This document shows positions 33,823 to 42,388 of a DNA stretch of 64,000 nt, one piece after another. The DNA is from Hyphomicrobiaceae bacterium (lineage in GTDB: Bacteria > Pseudomonadota > Alphaproteobacteria > Rhizobiales > Devosiaceae). A program made the translations under genes and the position numbers. The stretch spans positions 372,001-436,000 of the forward strand of contig JACKJF010000003.1 in assembly GCA_020638095.1 (NCBI GenBank). The letters run 5' to 3'. The notes beneath the pieces are model-generated. The model made no database searches and was not told where the DNA came from. It saw nothing but the letters and a program-made list of their open reading frames with translations. Each line of letters starts with the position of its first letter. The stretch's first letter is position 1.

Positions 33823-34476
33823 ATGGAGGCCCCGTTGCGCGCCGCGCGTCTGCTCAGAATTCTCATTCTCCTGCAAAATCGCGGCCGGCTGACGAGCCGC
33901 GAGCTTGCCGAGGAACTCGAAGTGGACCGCCGCACCATTCTCCGCGATGTCGACGCCATGACCGAGGCGGGGCTGCCGGTCATCGTTCATCGCGGCGCGC
34001 TGGGCGGAATCGAACTTGGTTTTAACTACCGGACCCGCCTGACTGGGCTTGCCGAGGATGAGGCAGAAGCAATTGGCATCCTCCTCAGCCAGCCCGGCAC
34101 CTGTCTCGCGGGCTTTGGCCTCGCGGATGCCGGCCGGCGCGCCACTGACAAGCTTTTTGAGAGCCTGCCTGACCGCGTCCGCGCGATTGCCGCCAGGGCC
34201 GCGGACCGTTTTGCCATTACCGCATATGCCCCCGCGGCCGAAGATCCGCGCATCGCGGCTATGGCCGACGCGATCCGCACGGAAAGGTTCGTCACGCTGC
34301 GCGCCCGCAGCAATACCCCAAGAACGATCAGGCCGCATTCGCTTCGTGCGGACAACAAAACCTGGCGGGTCGGCTTCACATCGGATGACGACGGGCAGCA
34401 CGTGTCAGAACCCATCTCGGACTGGGGTGACCTTAACATTTCCAATCTGCCACCCGCCCCGGTTGCGGGCAATTGA
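33823..34476 (+). CDS. YafY family transcriptional regulator (HTH plus WYL-like region)
   Basis: A 217-residue protein. The N-terminal winged helix (ARLLRILILLQNRGRLTSRELAEELEVDRRTILRDVDAM) is of the HTH_11/DeoR type, followed by a middle region and a C-terminal WYL-like segment (RFVTLRARSNTPRTIRPHSLRADNKTWRVGF), shorter than in full-length WYL regulators. The ATG at 33823 is preferred because the upstream TTG at 33814 lacks support. No ribosome binding site is visible, so it may be leaderless. It is divergent from and probably regulates the hypothetical gene at 33315-33743. Confidence 0.85.
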   Translation: MEAPLRAARLLRILILLQNRGRLTSRELAEELEVDRRTILRDVDAMTEAGLPVIVHRGALGGIELGFNYRTRLTGLAEDEAEAIGILLSQPGTCLAGFGLADAGRRATDKLFESLPDRVRAIAARAADRFAITAYAPAAEDPRIAAMADAIRTERFVTLRARSNTPRTIRPHSLRADNKTWRVGFTSDDDGQHVSEPISDWGDLNISNLPPAPVAGN

Positions 34477-34603
34477 ACCCCTCCGTGTGGCACATTGATC
34501 ACGCTTGGTCGCAATGCGGCCACATTACTTGTTCTTTAGACAATTCTGCTAATCACATGTGACCCGTAATCCCCGTCGCGGGGCTGACCGATTGGATGAC
34601 GGC

Positions 34604-35236
34604 GTGACTTTCAACACCTTTGCCAAACCTGCTGTTCTGCTCGCCGCCGCCCTGGCGCTGAGCGCCTGTTCCAATTCGGCGCGGTTTTCCGACTATGGCC
34701 CGCCGCCGGAGCAGCTGACGCCGCTGGCCAATTCCTCTGTCGAGCGGTCGAGCCTGCCGCCCCTCAATGGCGCCCAGACCGCCAATGGCGGCTATCAGGT
34801 CAATCCCGACGGCAGTTTCACCGCCTATCCGACCGACGGCCTCGTCTCCGGTGACCCCCTTCTCGACAATCAGGCGCCCGGAACTTCGGTCATTACCGCC
34901 GACGCCACCGGCAACCTGACGACCACCCAGACGCGTGATCTGTCCGGAGCCTTGACCGAAGCCAAGATGCTCGGCGGCTGGACAGTGATTTCTGGCGCCG
35001 CCACCTGCCAGGTCAACCTGACCCAGACCGCCAAGCCCGGCACCAACCGCTACCGCGCTTCCGCACCCGGCTGCAGCACCATTCCCGTGCTCGGCCAGCT
35101 CGCCTCCTGGCAGCTTGCCGGCAGCCAGGTTCAGTTCTTCTCCGAAAGCGGTCAGCTGATGGCGACCCTCCTGAAGTCGGGCAACCGCTTCATCGGATCA
35201 CTGGCCGGCGGACAGGGCATTTCCATGGTCGGCTGA
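34604..35236 (+). CDS. AprI/Inh family lipoprotein (Omp19-like)
   Basis: A 210-residue outer-membrane lipoprotein candidate. A GTG start gives a lipoprotein signal VTFNTFAKPAVLLAAALALS with lipobox LSAC, then a proline/serine-rich linker and a C-terminal AprI/Inh domain (LTEAKMLGGWTVISGAATCQV, YRASAPGCSTIPVLGQLASW, VQFFSESGQLMATLL, NRFIGSLAGGQGISMV) with a Cys pair. The domain is named after inhibitors of serralysin proteases; Brucella Omp19 is the best-known relative and inhibits host proteases. The M10 protease of this window is 15 kb away, so any pairing is inference. Confidence 0.85.
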   Translation: MTFNTFAKPAVLLAAALALSACSNSARFSDYGPPPEQLTPLANSSVERSSLPPLNGAQTANGGYQVNPDGSFTAYPTDGLVSGDPLLDNQAPGTSVITADATGNLTTTQTRDLSGALTEAKMLGGWTVISGAATCQVNLTQTAKPGTNRYRASAPGCSTIPVLGQLASWQLAGSQVQFFSESGQLMATLLKSGNRFIGSLAGGQGISMVG

Positions 35237-35254
35237 CCGGGGAAGCGACGCGAC

Positions 35255-36373
35255 TTGGGGGCCGCCTTCACCACAGGAAAAGTCGAAACGGCCTACGAGG
35301 CCCTGGTCACGGGCGGACAGATCGGCTTTGACCCTGCCCAATCCGGCATCGTCACGCACCTTGATACGCTGGCCGCGCGTCTTGAGGCGAGCCGCGCGCA
35401 AAAACCGGGCCTCTTTGGCCGCAGGCGCGGAGACCCACTACAGGGCCTTTACGTCTGGGGCGGTGTCGGACGCGGCAAAAGCTTCCTCATGGATCTCTTT
35501 TTTGCCTCGGTCAGCGGCGTCAAAAAGCGCCGCGTCCATTTTCACGAATTCATGGACGAGGTCCACGCGGCCATCGCCCGCTTCCGCCGGTCCGGGCAAG
35601 GCACCCGCGATGCCGATCCCGTCGCCGCGGTGGTCAAGCCGATCATCGCCGAGGCAACCCTGCTCTGTTTCGACGAGTTCCACGTCAACGACATCACCAA
35701 CGCCATGCTGCTCGGCCGTCTGTTCGAAAAGCTCTGGGCTGCCGGCACCGTCATCGTCGCGACGTCCAATGTCCCGCCCGACGAACTTTACCGGGACGGG
35801 CTGAACCGCCAGCTCGTTCTGCCGTTCATCGAGGCCCTGAAGTTCCATTGCGAGGTCGTGGCGCTCGACGGACCAACCGACTATCGCCGCCTCAAACTCT
35901 CCGGCCGCGATCTCTTCCGGTTCGGTGACGGGCCGGAAACAGACGCTGAAATGGATGGTCTCTGGTCGGCAATCACCGCCGGCGCACCCGACGCGCCCGG
36001 AACGGTCCACTCGCTCGGCCGGAGCATCCCGGTGCCGCACGAAGCCATGGGCGCCGCCCGTTTCGATTTCTCCGGACTTTGCGAGACGCCACTCGGCGCC
36101 CGCGACTATCTCGTCATCGCCCACAGATTCCACACGATCATGCTCGATCACGTGCCGGAATTCTCTTCCGCCAATTCCAATGCGGCCAAGCGCTTCATTC
36201 TCTTCATCGACACGCTTTACGAGCGCGGCGTCAAACTCGCGGCCTCATTTGCCGTGCCGCTCGAGCACCTCGAACAGGACGAAAAGACCGCGTTCGAATT
36301 CCGCCGCTGCGTCTCCCGTCTCGTCGAAATGCGCTCCGAGGACTATCTCGCCCGGGAATTGCAGGATGTATGA
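35255..36373 (+). CDS. zapE: Cell division protein ZapE (AFG1-like ATPase)
   Basis: A 372-residue P-loop ATPase: Walker A VWGGVGRGKSFLMDLFF, Walker B LCFDEFHVNDITNAMLL, VIVATSNVPPDELYRDGLNR sensor region and a C-terminal RRCVSRLVEM. ZapE interacts with the Z-ring late in division. The start is a TTG at 35255, 18 bases after the lipoprotein stop; no better start is visible before the conserved YEALV-like N-terminus. It is probably co-transcribed with the AprI/Inh lipoprotein gene. Confidence 0.92.
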   Translation: MGAAFTTGKVETAYEALVTGGQIGFDPAQSGIVTHLDTLAARLEASRAQKPGLFGRRRGDPLQGLYVWGGVGRGKSFLMDLFFASVSGVKKRRVHFHEFMDEVHAAIARFRRSGQGTRDADPVAAVVKPIIAEATLLCFDEFHVNDITNAMLLGRLFEKLWAAGTVIVATSNVPPDELYRDGLNRQLVLPFIEALKFHCEVVALDGPTDYRRLKLSGRDLFRFGDGPETDAEMDGLWSAITAGAPDAPGTVHSLGRSIPVPHEAMGAARFDFSGLCETPLGARDYLVIAHRFHTIMLDHVPEFSSANSNAAKRFILFIDTLYERGVKLAASFAVPLEHLEQDEKTAFEFRRCVSRLVEMRSEDYLARELQDV

Positions 36374-36382
36374 ATTTGGCAG

Positions 36383-37393
36383 CTAGTTGTGGCCACTGTA
36401 TGCTTCGATCAAGAATGGCAATGCCGTTTCCCTCCAGAACGCCATCGAAACCATTCCGCGTTGCATTCCCCCTCGATCAAATCTCTCGATGTAAAAATCT
36501 GAAGTCTCAGAGATGTCCCTTCCCGTTAGCCTTTTGAACAGGTTCGAAACAATATCCGGCAATTCGTCGGCTGTTCGGGGCCAGTCGAGCTTTCTGGCTT
36601 CCGACTTCATCTCGTCCCAAAGCTGCGGGTCGCCTCCGAGGCCCCATTGCCCGGGGTGTTTCTCAAACAAGTAGTCGAAATTGAGCAACGAATAACGGAT
36701 GGGGTTTGCGGCCCCCCGCACCTTTGCATATGCGATGGACCGGTTGATGTACCGGTTTCTCACTTCGTCGGCAGCAACCCTACCGTGAAACGCCCAGCGC
36801 TTTGAATCTGCCTCGTCGGCTGGATACCAGCTATCAATTTCGTATACTTCAGCAATTAGCCCTCGAAATTCGGCGAGCGCATATTTAACTCGGTTGCGTT
36901 GGAATTCCGATATCACCCAATACTTCCTTGTTGCTTCATATATACCTGCGCCGCCAGAGTCCCGTTGGTAAGTTCTATTAATGTTTATTATGACAACAGG
37001 ATCATAAATGTGAACAAGTTTTTCCGCATTGTATTTGCGAATGATCTCATCTGTAGACATTAGGCCGCAGTCTATAGAGTTATGCCCCAGAACCATATTA
37101 GACAAAGGCATGTTTGAGGCCTCTGAAAAATCGATGAGCGCCGACTCAACCTGAAATGCGGTCGATTCGTCCATGCCGTGCCGGATAATGAGGTGCCTTA
37201 CCTCGTTTCCACCTGCCAAAATGCTTCTGATAGTATCGTATTTGAGACTATGTGCCGGTTCGTCCAAGGCGCCTTGGACATGCGAAAACACCCGGTCTCC
37301 AAAACCCTTGCCGACGTAAAACGGCCTGCCATCAGGATCAAACAGCGCGTAAACATAATATTGCAGTGCTTGTTTGGTCTTCTCATCAAACAC
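36383..37393 (-). CDS. LEM-3-like GIY-YIG domain protein
   Basis: A 336-residue protein. The N-terminal 130 residues have the GIY-YIG nuclease core in the LEM-3-like form: YYVYALFDPDGRPFYVGKG (YVYAL and FYVGKG replacing GIY-YIG), RVFSHVQGALDE, and Glu in AFQVESALIDF. The remaining 200 residues are of unknown fold. Base composition is clearly more AT-rich than neighbouring genes, and the gene sits as a single convergent insert between zapE and mdh, suggesting horizontal transfer. A DNA nuclease role is expected from the family; substrate and purpose are unknown. Confidence 0.8.
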   Translation of the reverse strand: MFDEKTKQALQYYVYALFDPDGRPFYVGKGFGDRVFSHVQGALDEPAHSLKYDTIRSILAGGNEVRHLIIRHGMDESTAFQVESALIDFSEASNMPLSNMVLGHNSIDCGLMSTDEIIRKYNAEKLVHIYDPVVIININRTYQRDSGGAGIYEATRKYWVISEFQRNRVKYALAEFRGLIAEVYEIDSWYPADEADSKRWAFHGRVAADEVRNRYINRSIAYAKVRGAANPIRYSLLNFDYLFEKHPGQWGLGGDPQLWDEMKSEARKLDWPRTADELPDIVSNLFKRLTGRDISETSDFYIERFDRGGMQRGMVSMAFWRETALPFLIEAYSGHN

Positions 37394-37512
37394 GATTTGC
37401 CCCCCTCAAAATCACGACAATTTACCCCGCGCCATTCTTTGGGTCCACCATAGTGCAGGCATCGCCCGCGCCATCGCCGACCCCACCGATTCGGCCTGAA
37501 CATCGACCGCGC

Positions 37513-37530
37513 TTTGCATGCGCATGCAAA
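37513..37530. promoter_or_regulatory. Perfect 18-bp palindrome upstream of mdh
   Basis: TTTGCATGCGCATGCAAA reads the same on both strands, with central CG as in LacI-family operators. It lies about 120 bases before the mdh start. Further ATTG(C/T)C repeats follow to 37556. It could control the mdh-suc cluster; the regulator is not known. Confidence 0.5.
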
Positions 37531-37645
37531 ATTGTCGAAAATTGCCTGAATTGCCCCTCAAACAGCCGGTTTCATGGGTTGCACACCCAATTACGAGGGT
37601 CTATGGAGTGCGCGAAGTTCACCTCATCAGGCGGGAGCAGGTTGA

Positions 37646-38611
<966 letters not shown>

Positions 38612-38652
38612 GCCGCGACCCGGAAACGGCCGCAGCCTGAGGGACAGGGCGA

Positions 38653-38916
38653 ATGCAGCGCGAATATCTGGTCGAGTTCAGAACCATTGAACAGGGCGCC
38701 AACGCGACCTCGATCAGCATCAATCCCCTGCACGTGGTCGTCGTTCACGGCGAAATCGGCAAGTTCGGCCAGAAGCACTATAACGGCACCCGGATCGTGA
38801 CCTCGATCCATGCCGGGGACAAGCCCGTCTCCTATCTGGTGGAGGGCGAGCGCGCCGACGTGGTCAGAAAGCTCAATGCCGCAATCGCGGGATTCAACCG
38901 GCAGGACGATCCCTAG
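38653..38916 (+). CDS. Small hypothetical protein between mdh and sucC
   Basis: An 87-residue soluble protein ([74 protein letters not shown]). I do not recognise the family. It has an ATG 41 bases after mdh and is followed by sucC after about 50 bases, so it is likely co-transcribed with the TCA genes. The composition fits its neighbours and codon use looks normal. Confidence 0.72.
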   Translation: MQREYLVEFRTIEQGANATSISINPLHVVVVHGEIGKFGQKHYNGTRIVTSIHAGDKPVSYLVEGERADVVRKLNAAIAGFNRQDDP

Positions 38917-38965
38917 ACGGTTCCAGACGAAAGGGGCGCGAGGGAATGCGCCAAGGAGGGCAGGA

Positions 38966-40159
38966 ATGAACATTCACGAACACCAGGCCAAGGCGCTGCT
39001 CAAGCAATATGGCGCCCCGGTGGCCGCCGGCGTCGCGATCTTTTCGGCCGGCGCGGCGGAAGCGGCGGCGAGATCCCTGCCCGGACCGCTTTACGTTGTC
39101 AAAAGCCAGATCCATGCCGGCGGGCGCGGCAAGGGCAAGTTCAAGGAACTGGGGCCCGACGCCAAGGGCGGCGTGCGGCTGGCCCGGAGCGTGGACGAGG
39201 TTAAGGCCAACGTCGCCGAAATGCTTCACAACACGCTCGTCACCAAACAGACCGGACCCGCCGGCAAACAGGTCAATCGCCTCTATATCGAAGACGGGGC
39301 CGACATTGCCCGCGAGCTCTACCTGTCGATCCTGGTCGATCGCAGCGTCGGCCAGGTCAGCTTCGTTGCCTCGACCGAGGGCGGCATGGACATCGAGACG
39401 GTGGCGGCTGAAACCCCGGACAAGATCATCACCCTCGCCATCGACCCGCTTGCCGGTGTAACCGCTGCGGATGCCGCAAGACTCTGCGATGCGCTGAAGC
39501 TTGACGGCGACGCCCGCACCGACGGGATGAGCCTTTTCCCCATTCTCTACAAGGCCTTCACCGAAAAGGACATGAGCCTTCTCGAGATCAATCCGCTCAT
39601 CGTCCTCAAGAACAACCGTCTGCGCGTGCTCGATGCCAAGGTCAGCTTCGACAACAACGCGCTCTTCCGCCATCCCGACGTGGTTGAACTCCGCGATCTC
39701 ACCGAAGAGGATTCCAAGGAAATCGAGGCGAGCAAATACGACCTCGCCTATGTCGCCCTCGACGGCAATATCGGCTGCATGGTCAACGGTGCGGGTCTCG
39801 CCATGGCGACCATGGACATCATCAAGCTCTACGGCGCCGAGCCCGCCAACTTTCTCGATGTGGGTGGCGGCGCCACCGCCGAAAAGGTGACCGCGGCCTT
39901 CAAGATCATCACCGCCGATCCCAACGTGAAGGGCATTCTCGTCAACATTTTCGGCGGCATCATGCGTTGCGACGTCATCGCTGAGGGCGTGCTGACCGCC
40001 GTCCGCGAAGTCGGCCTGAAGGTGCCGCTCGTCGTTCGCCTCGAGGGAACGAGGGTTGCCGAAGGCAAGAAGATGATCGCCGAATCCGGCCTCAACGTCA
40101 TTCCCGCCGACGATCTCGACGACGCTGCCCAGAAAATCGTTGCTGCCGTGAAAGGATGA
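38966..40159 (+). CDS. sucC: Succinate-CoA ligase (ADP-forming) subunit beta
   Basis: A 397-residue ATP-grasp subunit: [20 protein letters not shown] start, [16 protein letters not shown] nucleotide-binding part, and the C-terminal [20 protein letters not shown] and [14 protein letters not shown] loops. With SucD it interconverts succinyl-CoA and succinate with substrate-level phosphorylation. The ATG at 38966 follows AAGGAGGGCAGG, a strong site. Its stop overlaps the start of the next gene by four bases, so the following secreted-protein gene is translationally coupled. Confidence 0.97.
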   Translation: MNIHEHQAKALLKQYGAPVAAGVAIFSAGAAEAAARSLPGPLYVVKSQIHAGGRGKGKFKELGPDAKGGVRLARSVDEVKANVAEMLHNTLVTKQTGPAGKQVNRLYIEDGADIARELYLSILVDRSVGQVSFVASTEGGMDIETVAAETPDKIITLAIDPLAGVTAADAARLCDALKLDGDARTDGMSLFPILYKAFTEKDMSLLEINPLIVLKNNRLRVLDAKVSFDNNALFRHPDVVELRDLTEEDSKEIEASKYDLAYVALDGNIGCMVNGAGLAMATMDIIKLYGAEPANFLDVGGGATAEKVTAAFKIITADPNVKGILVNIFGGIMRCDVIAEGVLTAVREVGLKVPLVVRLEGTRVAEGKKMIAESGLNVIPADDLDDAAQKIVAAVKG

Positions 40160-40701
40160 GAATGATGACCCGATCTTTCCGCCGACTCGCCGCCTCCGCC
40201 CTTTTTGCCGGCCTGATCGCCGCCGCGCCAGGCATCGCCGATGCCAAGTCCAAGGGTGAAACCACCGACCAGGACCGCATCGTCGCCGACGCCAAGAAGT
40301 TCTGCCTCGATATTGCCCGCGAAAACGATTCGGTCGCCGATGCCCTTCAGCAGGACGGCTGGCAGATCGACGAACCCTATACCCGCACCTTTTACGACGA
40401 AGTCTCCGCCTCGCGCATCTACGAGCCCGGCGGCACGGCCTATATCTGGGGTTTCCGCGAACAATATCCCAACCACGACCTGACCTATTGCTCGTTCGAC
40501 ATGAACGACGGCGAACTGGTCTTCGACGTGTCGCGAATTGGCGAAGACCCGTCCCTCAACGGCCATGTCGAAACCAGTGATTCCGGCGAGTTCGGCACCT
40601 GGCAGCTCGAAGGCGAAACCGACCTGACCCTGGTTCAGGCCTATCAGAACGACGAGGGCTTCCGCTTTCAGGTCACCCGCATCGTCGATTTGAACAATTA
40701 G
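40156..40701 (+). CDS. Secreted protein of unknown function, paralogue of next gene
   Basis: A 181-residue protein with signal peptide ([22 protein letters not shown]). Conserved points are a Cys near the start of the mature chain ([13 protein letters not shown]), [42 protein letters not shown] with a second Cys, and [27 protein letters not shown]. The next gene encodes a clearly related protein. The gene overlaps the end of sucC and lies inside the TCA operon before sucD, which is unusual. The fold and role are unknown; two cysteines may form a disulfide in the periplasm. Confidence 0.78.
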   Translation: MRMMTRSFRRLAASALFAGLIAAAPGIADAKSKGETTDQDRIVADAKKFCLDIARENDSVADALQQDGWQIDEPYTRTFYDEVSASRIYEPGGTAYIWGFREQYPNHDLTYCSFDMNDGELVFDVSRIGEDPSLNGHVETSDSGEFGTWQLEGETDLTLVQAYQNDEGFRFQVTRIVDLNN

Positions 40702-40703
40702 CC

Positions 40704-41276
40704 ATGTCCCCCGGCGCCCCCACGATGAAACCGTCCCGGTCCAGTTCGGCACTTCTGCTCGCCCTCGGCGTGGTTCTCTTGGCTTCCCCGGCGCTCGCCA
40801 AGGACAAGGTGGCCGCCGCGCCAGCCGAAATGGCTGCCATGGCCGCGGCAGATGCCCACGATCTCTGTCAGGCCATTCTCGACCAGAACGGCGACGAACT
40901 CGATCGTTTCACCGGGGAAGGCTGGACCCATGAGAGCGGCGACCACACGCTGAACGGCCCCTATTTCGAGGACGTTTCGGCTGATCGTGACTATGAGGGC
41001 CTTGGCAGCGCCTCGGTCTGGGCCGTCCACGAAACCTATTTCGATCACGAACTCGGCTATTGCTCGTTCGAGATCGACGATCCCGCCGCCCCGATCGGCA
41101 TCGGCGCCTTCGCCAACATGCCCGGTTTCAAGGGCAATGTCGAAATATCCGGGCAGAACGCGTTCGGCAGCTGGCGCAAGGTCGAGGGTCCGGCGACGAC
41201 ACTTATTCTCGCCACCAAGAATGCCGACCGCTTCTTCTATCAGGTCACGATCATCTCGGACCTGTCCGCCAACTAG
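40704..41276 (+). CDS. Secreted protein of unknown function, paralogue of previous gene
   Basis: A 190-residue protein with a signal peptide ([20 protein letters not shown]), possibly starting at the ATG six codons in ([11 protein letters not shown]). It matches the preceding product along its length: [60 protein letters not shown], and [31 protein letters not shown]. The two genes are two bases apart, so they arose by tandem duplication inside the operon. It is followed by sucD after about 35 bases. Confidence 0.78.
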   Translation: MSPGAPTMKPSRSSSALLLALGVVLLASPALAKDKVAAAPAEMAAMAAADAHDLCQAILDQNGDELDRFTGEGWTHESGDHTLNGPYFEDVSADRDYEGLGSASVWAVHETYFDHELGYCSFEIDDPAAPIGIGAFANMPGFKGNVEISGQNAFGSWRKVEGPATTLILATKNADRFFYQVTIISDLSAN

Positions 41277-41311
41277 TTTCAGGGTCCCGGCCGGGGCAAA
41301 CGGAGAAACCC

Positions 41312-42226
41312 ATGTCCATTCTCGTCAACAAAGAGACCAAGGTGCTTGTGCAGGGCCTGACCGGCAAGACCGGCACGTTCCACACCGAACAGGCGCTCGC
41401 CTATTACGGCACGAAGATGGTCGGCGGCATCCACCCGCAAAAGGGCGGCCAGACATGGACGAGCGGCGTCGACGGCAGCACGCTTCCAATCTTTTCCTCG
41501 GTCGCCGAGGGTCGCACCGAAACCGGCGCCAATGCCTCGGTCGTCTACGTGCCGCCTGCAGGAGCTGCGGCCGCCATCATCGAGGCGATCGATGCCGGCA
41601 TCGAATTCATCGTCTGCATTACCGAAGGCGTGCCGGTGCTCGACATGGTCGAGGTCAAGGCCCGGCTCGAAAAGTCCAGATCGCGCCTGCTTGGCCCCAA
41701 CTGTCCCGGCATTCTCACCCCGGAAGAATGCAAGATCGGCATCATGCCCGGCAACATCTTCAAGAAGGGCTCGGTCGGCATCGTCTCCCGCTCCGGCACC
41801 CTGACCTACGAGGCAGTCTACCAGACCACCGTCAACGGCCTTGGCCAGACGACCGCCGTCGGCATTGGCGGCGATCCGGTCAAGGGCACCGAATTCATCG
41901 ACGTGCTCGAACTGTTTCTGGCCGATGCCGCGACCCAATCAATGGTCATGATCGGTGAAATCGGCGGCGCAGCTGAAGAAGACGCGGCGCAATTCCTCAT
42001 CGACGAAGCCAAAAGGGGCCGCAAAAAGCCGATGGCCGGGTTCATTGCCGGCCTGACCGCTCCCAAGGGCCGCACCATGGGCCATGCCGGCGCCGTGGTT
42101 TCCGGCGGCAAGGGCGGCGCCGAAGACAAGATCGAAGCGATGCGCGCCGCTGGCATAAATGTGTCGAAATCTCCCGCCAAGATCGGCGAGGCGCTGAGCG
42201 AAGCCATCGCAGCGTTCAAGGCCTGA
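41312..42226 (+). CDS. sucD: Succinate-CoA ligase (ADP-forming) subunit alpha
   Basis: A 304-residue subunit: [36 protein letters not shown] start binds Co[14 protein letters not shown] follows, and the phosphorylated His lies in [17 protein letters not shown]-cycle partner of SucC. The ATG at 41312 follows CGGAGAAACC. It is separated from sucC by two secreted-protein genes, unlike the usual directly adjacent sucCD. Confidence 0.97.
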   Translation: MSILVNKETKVLVQGLTGKTGTFHTEQALAYYGTKMVGGIHPQKGGQTWTSGVDGSTLPIFSSVAEGRTETGANASVVYVPPAGAAAAIIEAIDAGIEFIVCITEGVPVLDMVEVKARLEKSRSRLLGPNCPGILTPEECKIGIMPGNIFKKGSVGIVSRSGTLTYEAVYQTTVNGLGQTTAVGIGGDPVKGTEFIDVLELFLADAATQSMVMIGEIGGAAEEDAAQFLIDEAKRGRKKPMAGFIAGLTAPKGRTMGHAGAVVSGGKGGAEDKIEAMRAAGINVSKSPAKIGEALSEAIAAFKA

Positions 42227-42388
42227 CCCAATTAGCGGCGCCCGCGCCGATCACGACAAGGTGTGAAGCAGGTTCATCGAGAGGATAGCGTTGGAAACCT
42301 GATCAGCGTTAACAACATCCTAAGGGTTCCAAAGCCAGACTCCGCCAATTTATCAAGGACCGGGCCATTCCGTCCGGCAGGTGAAAGA

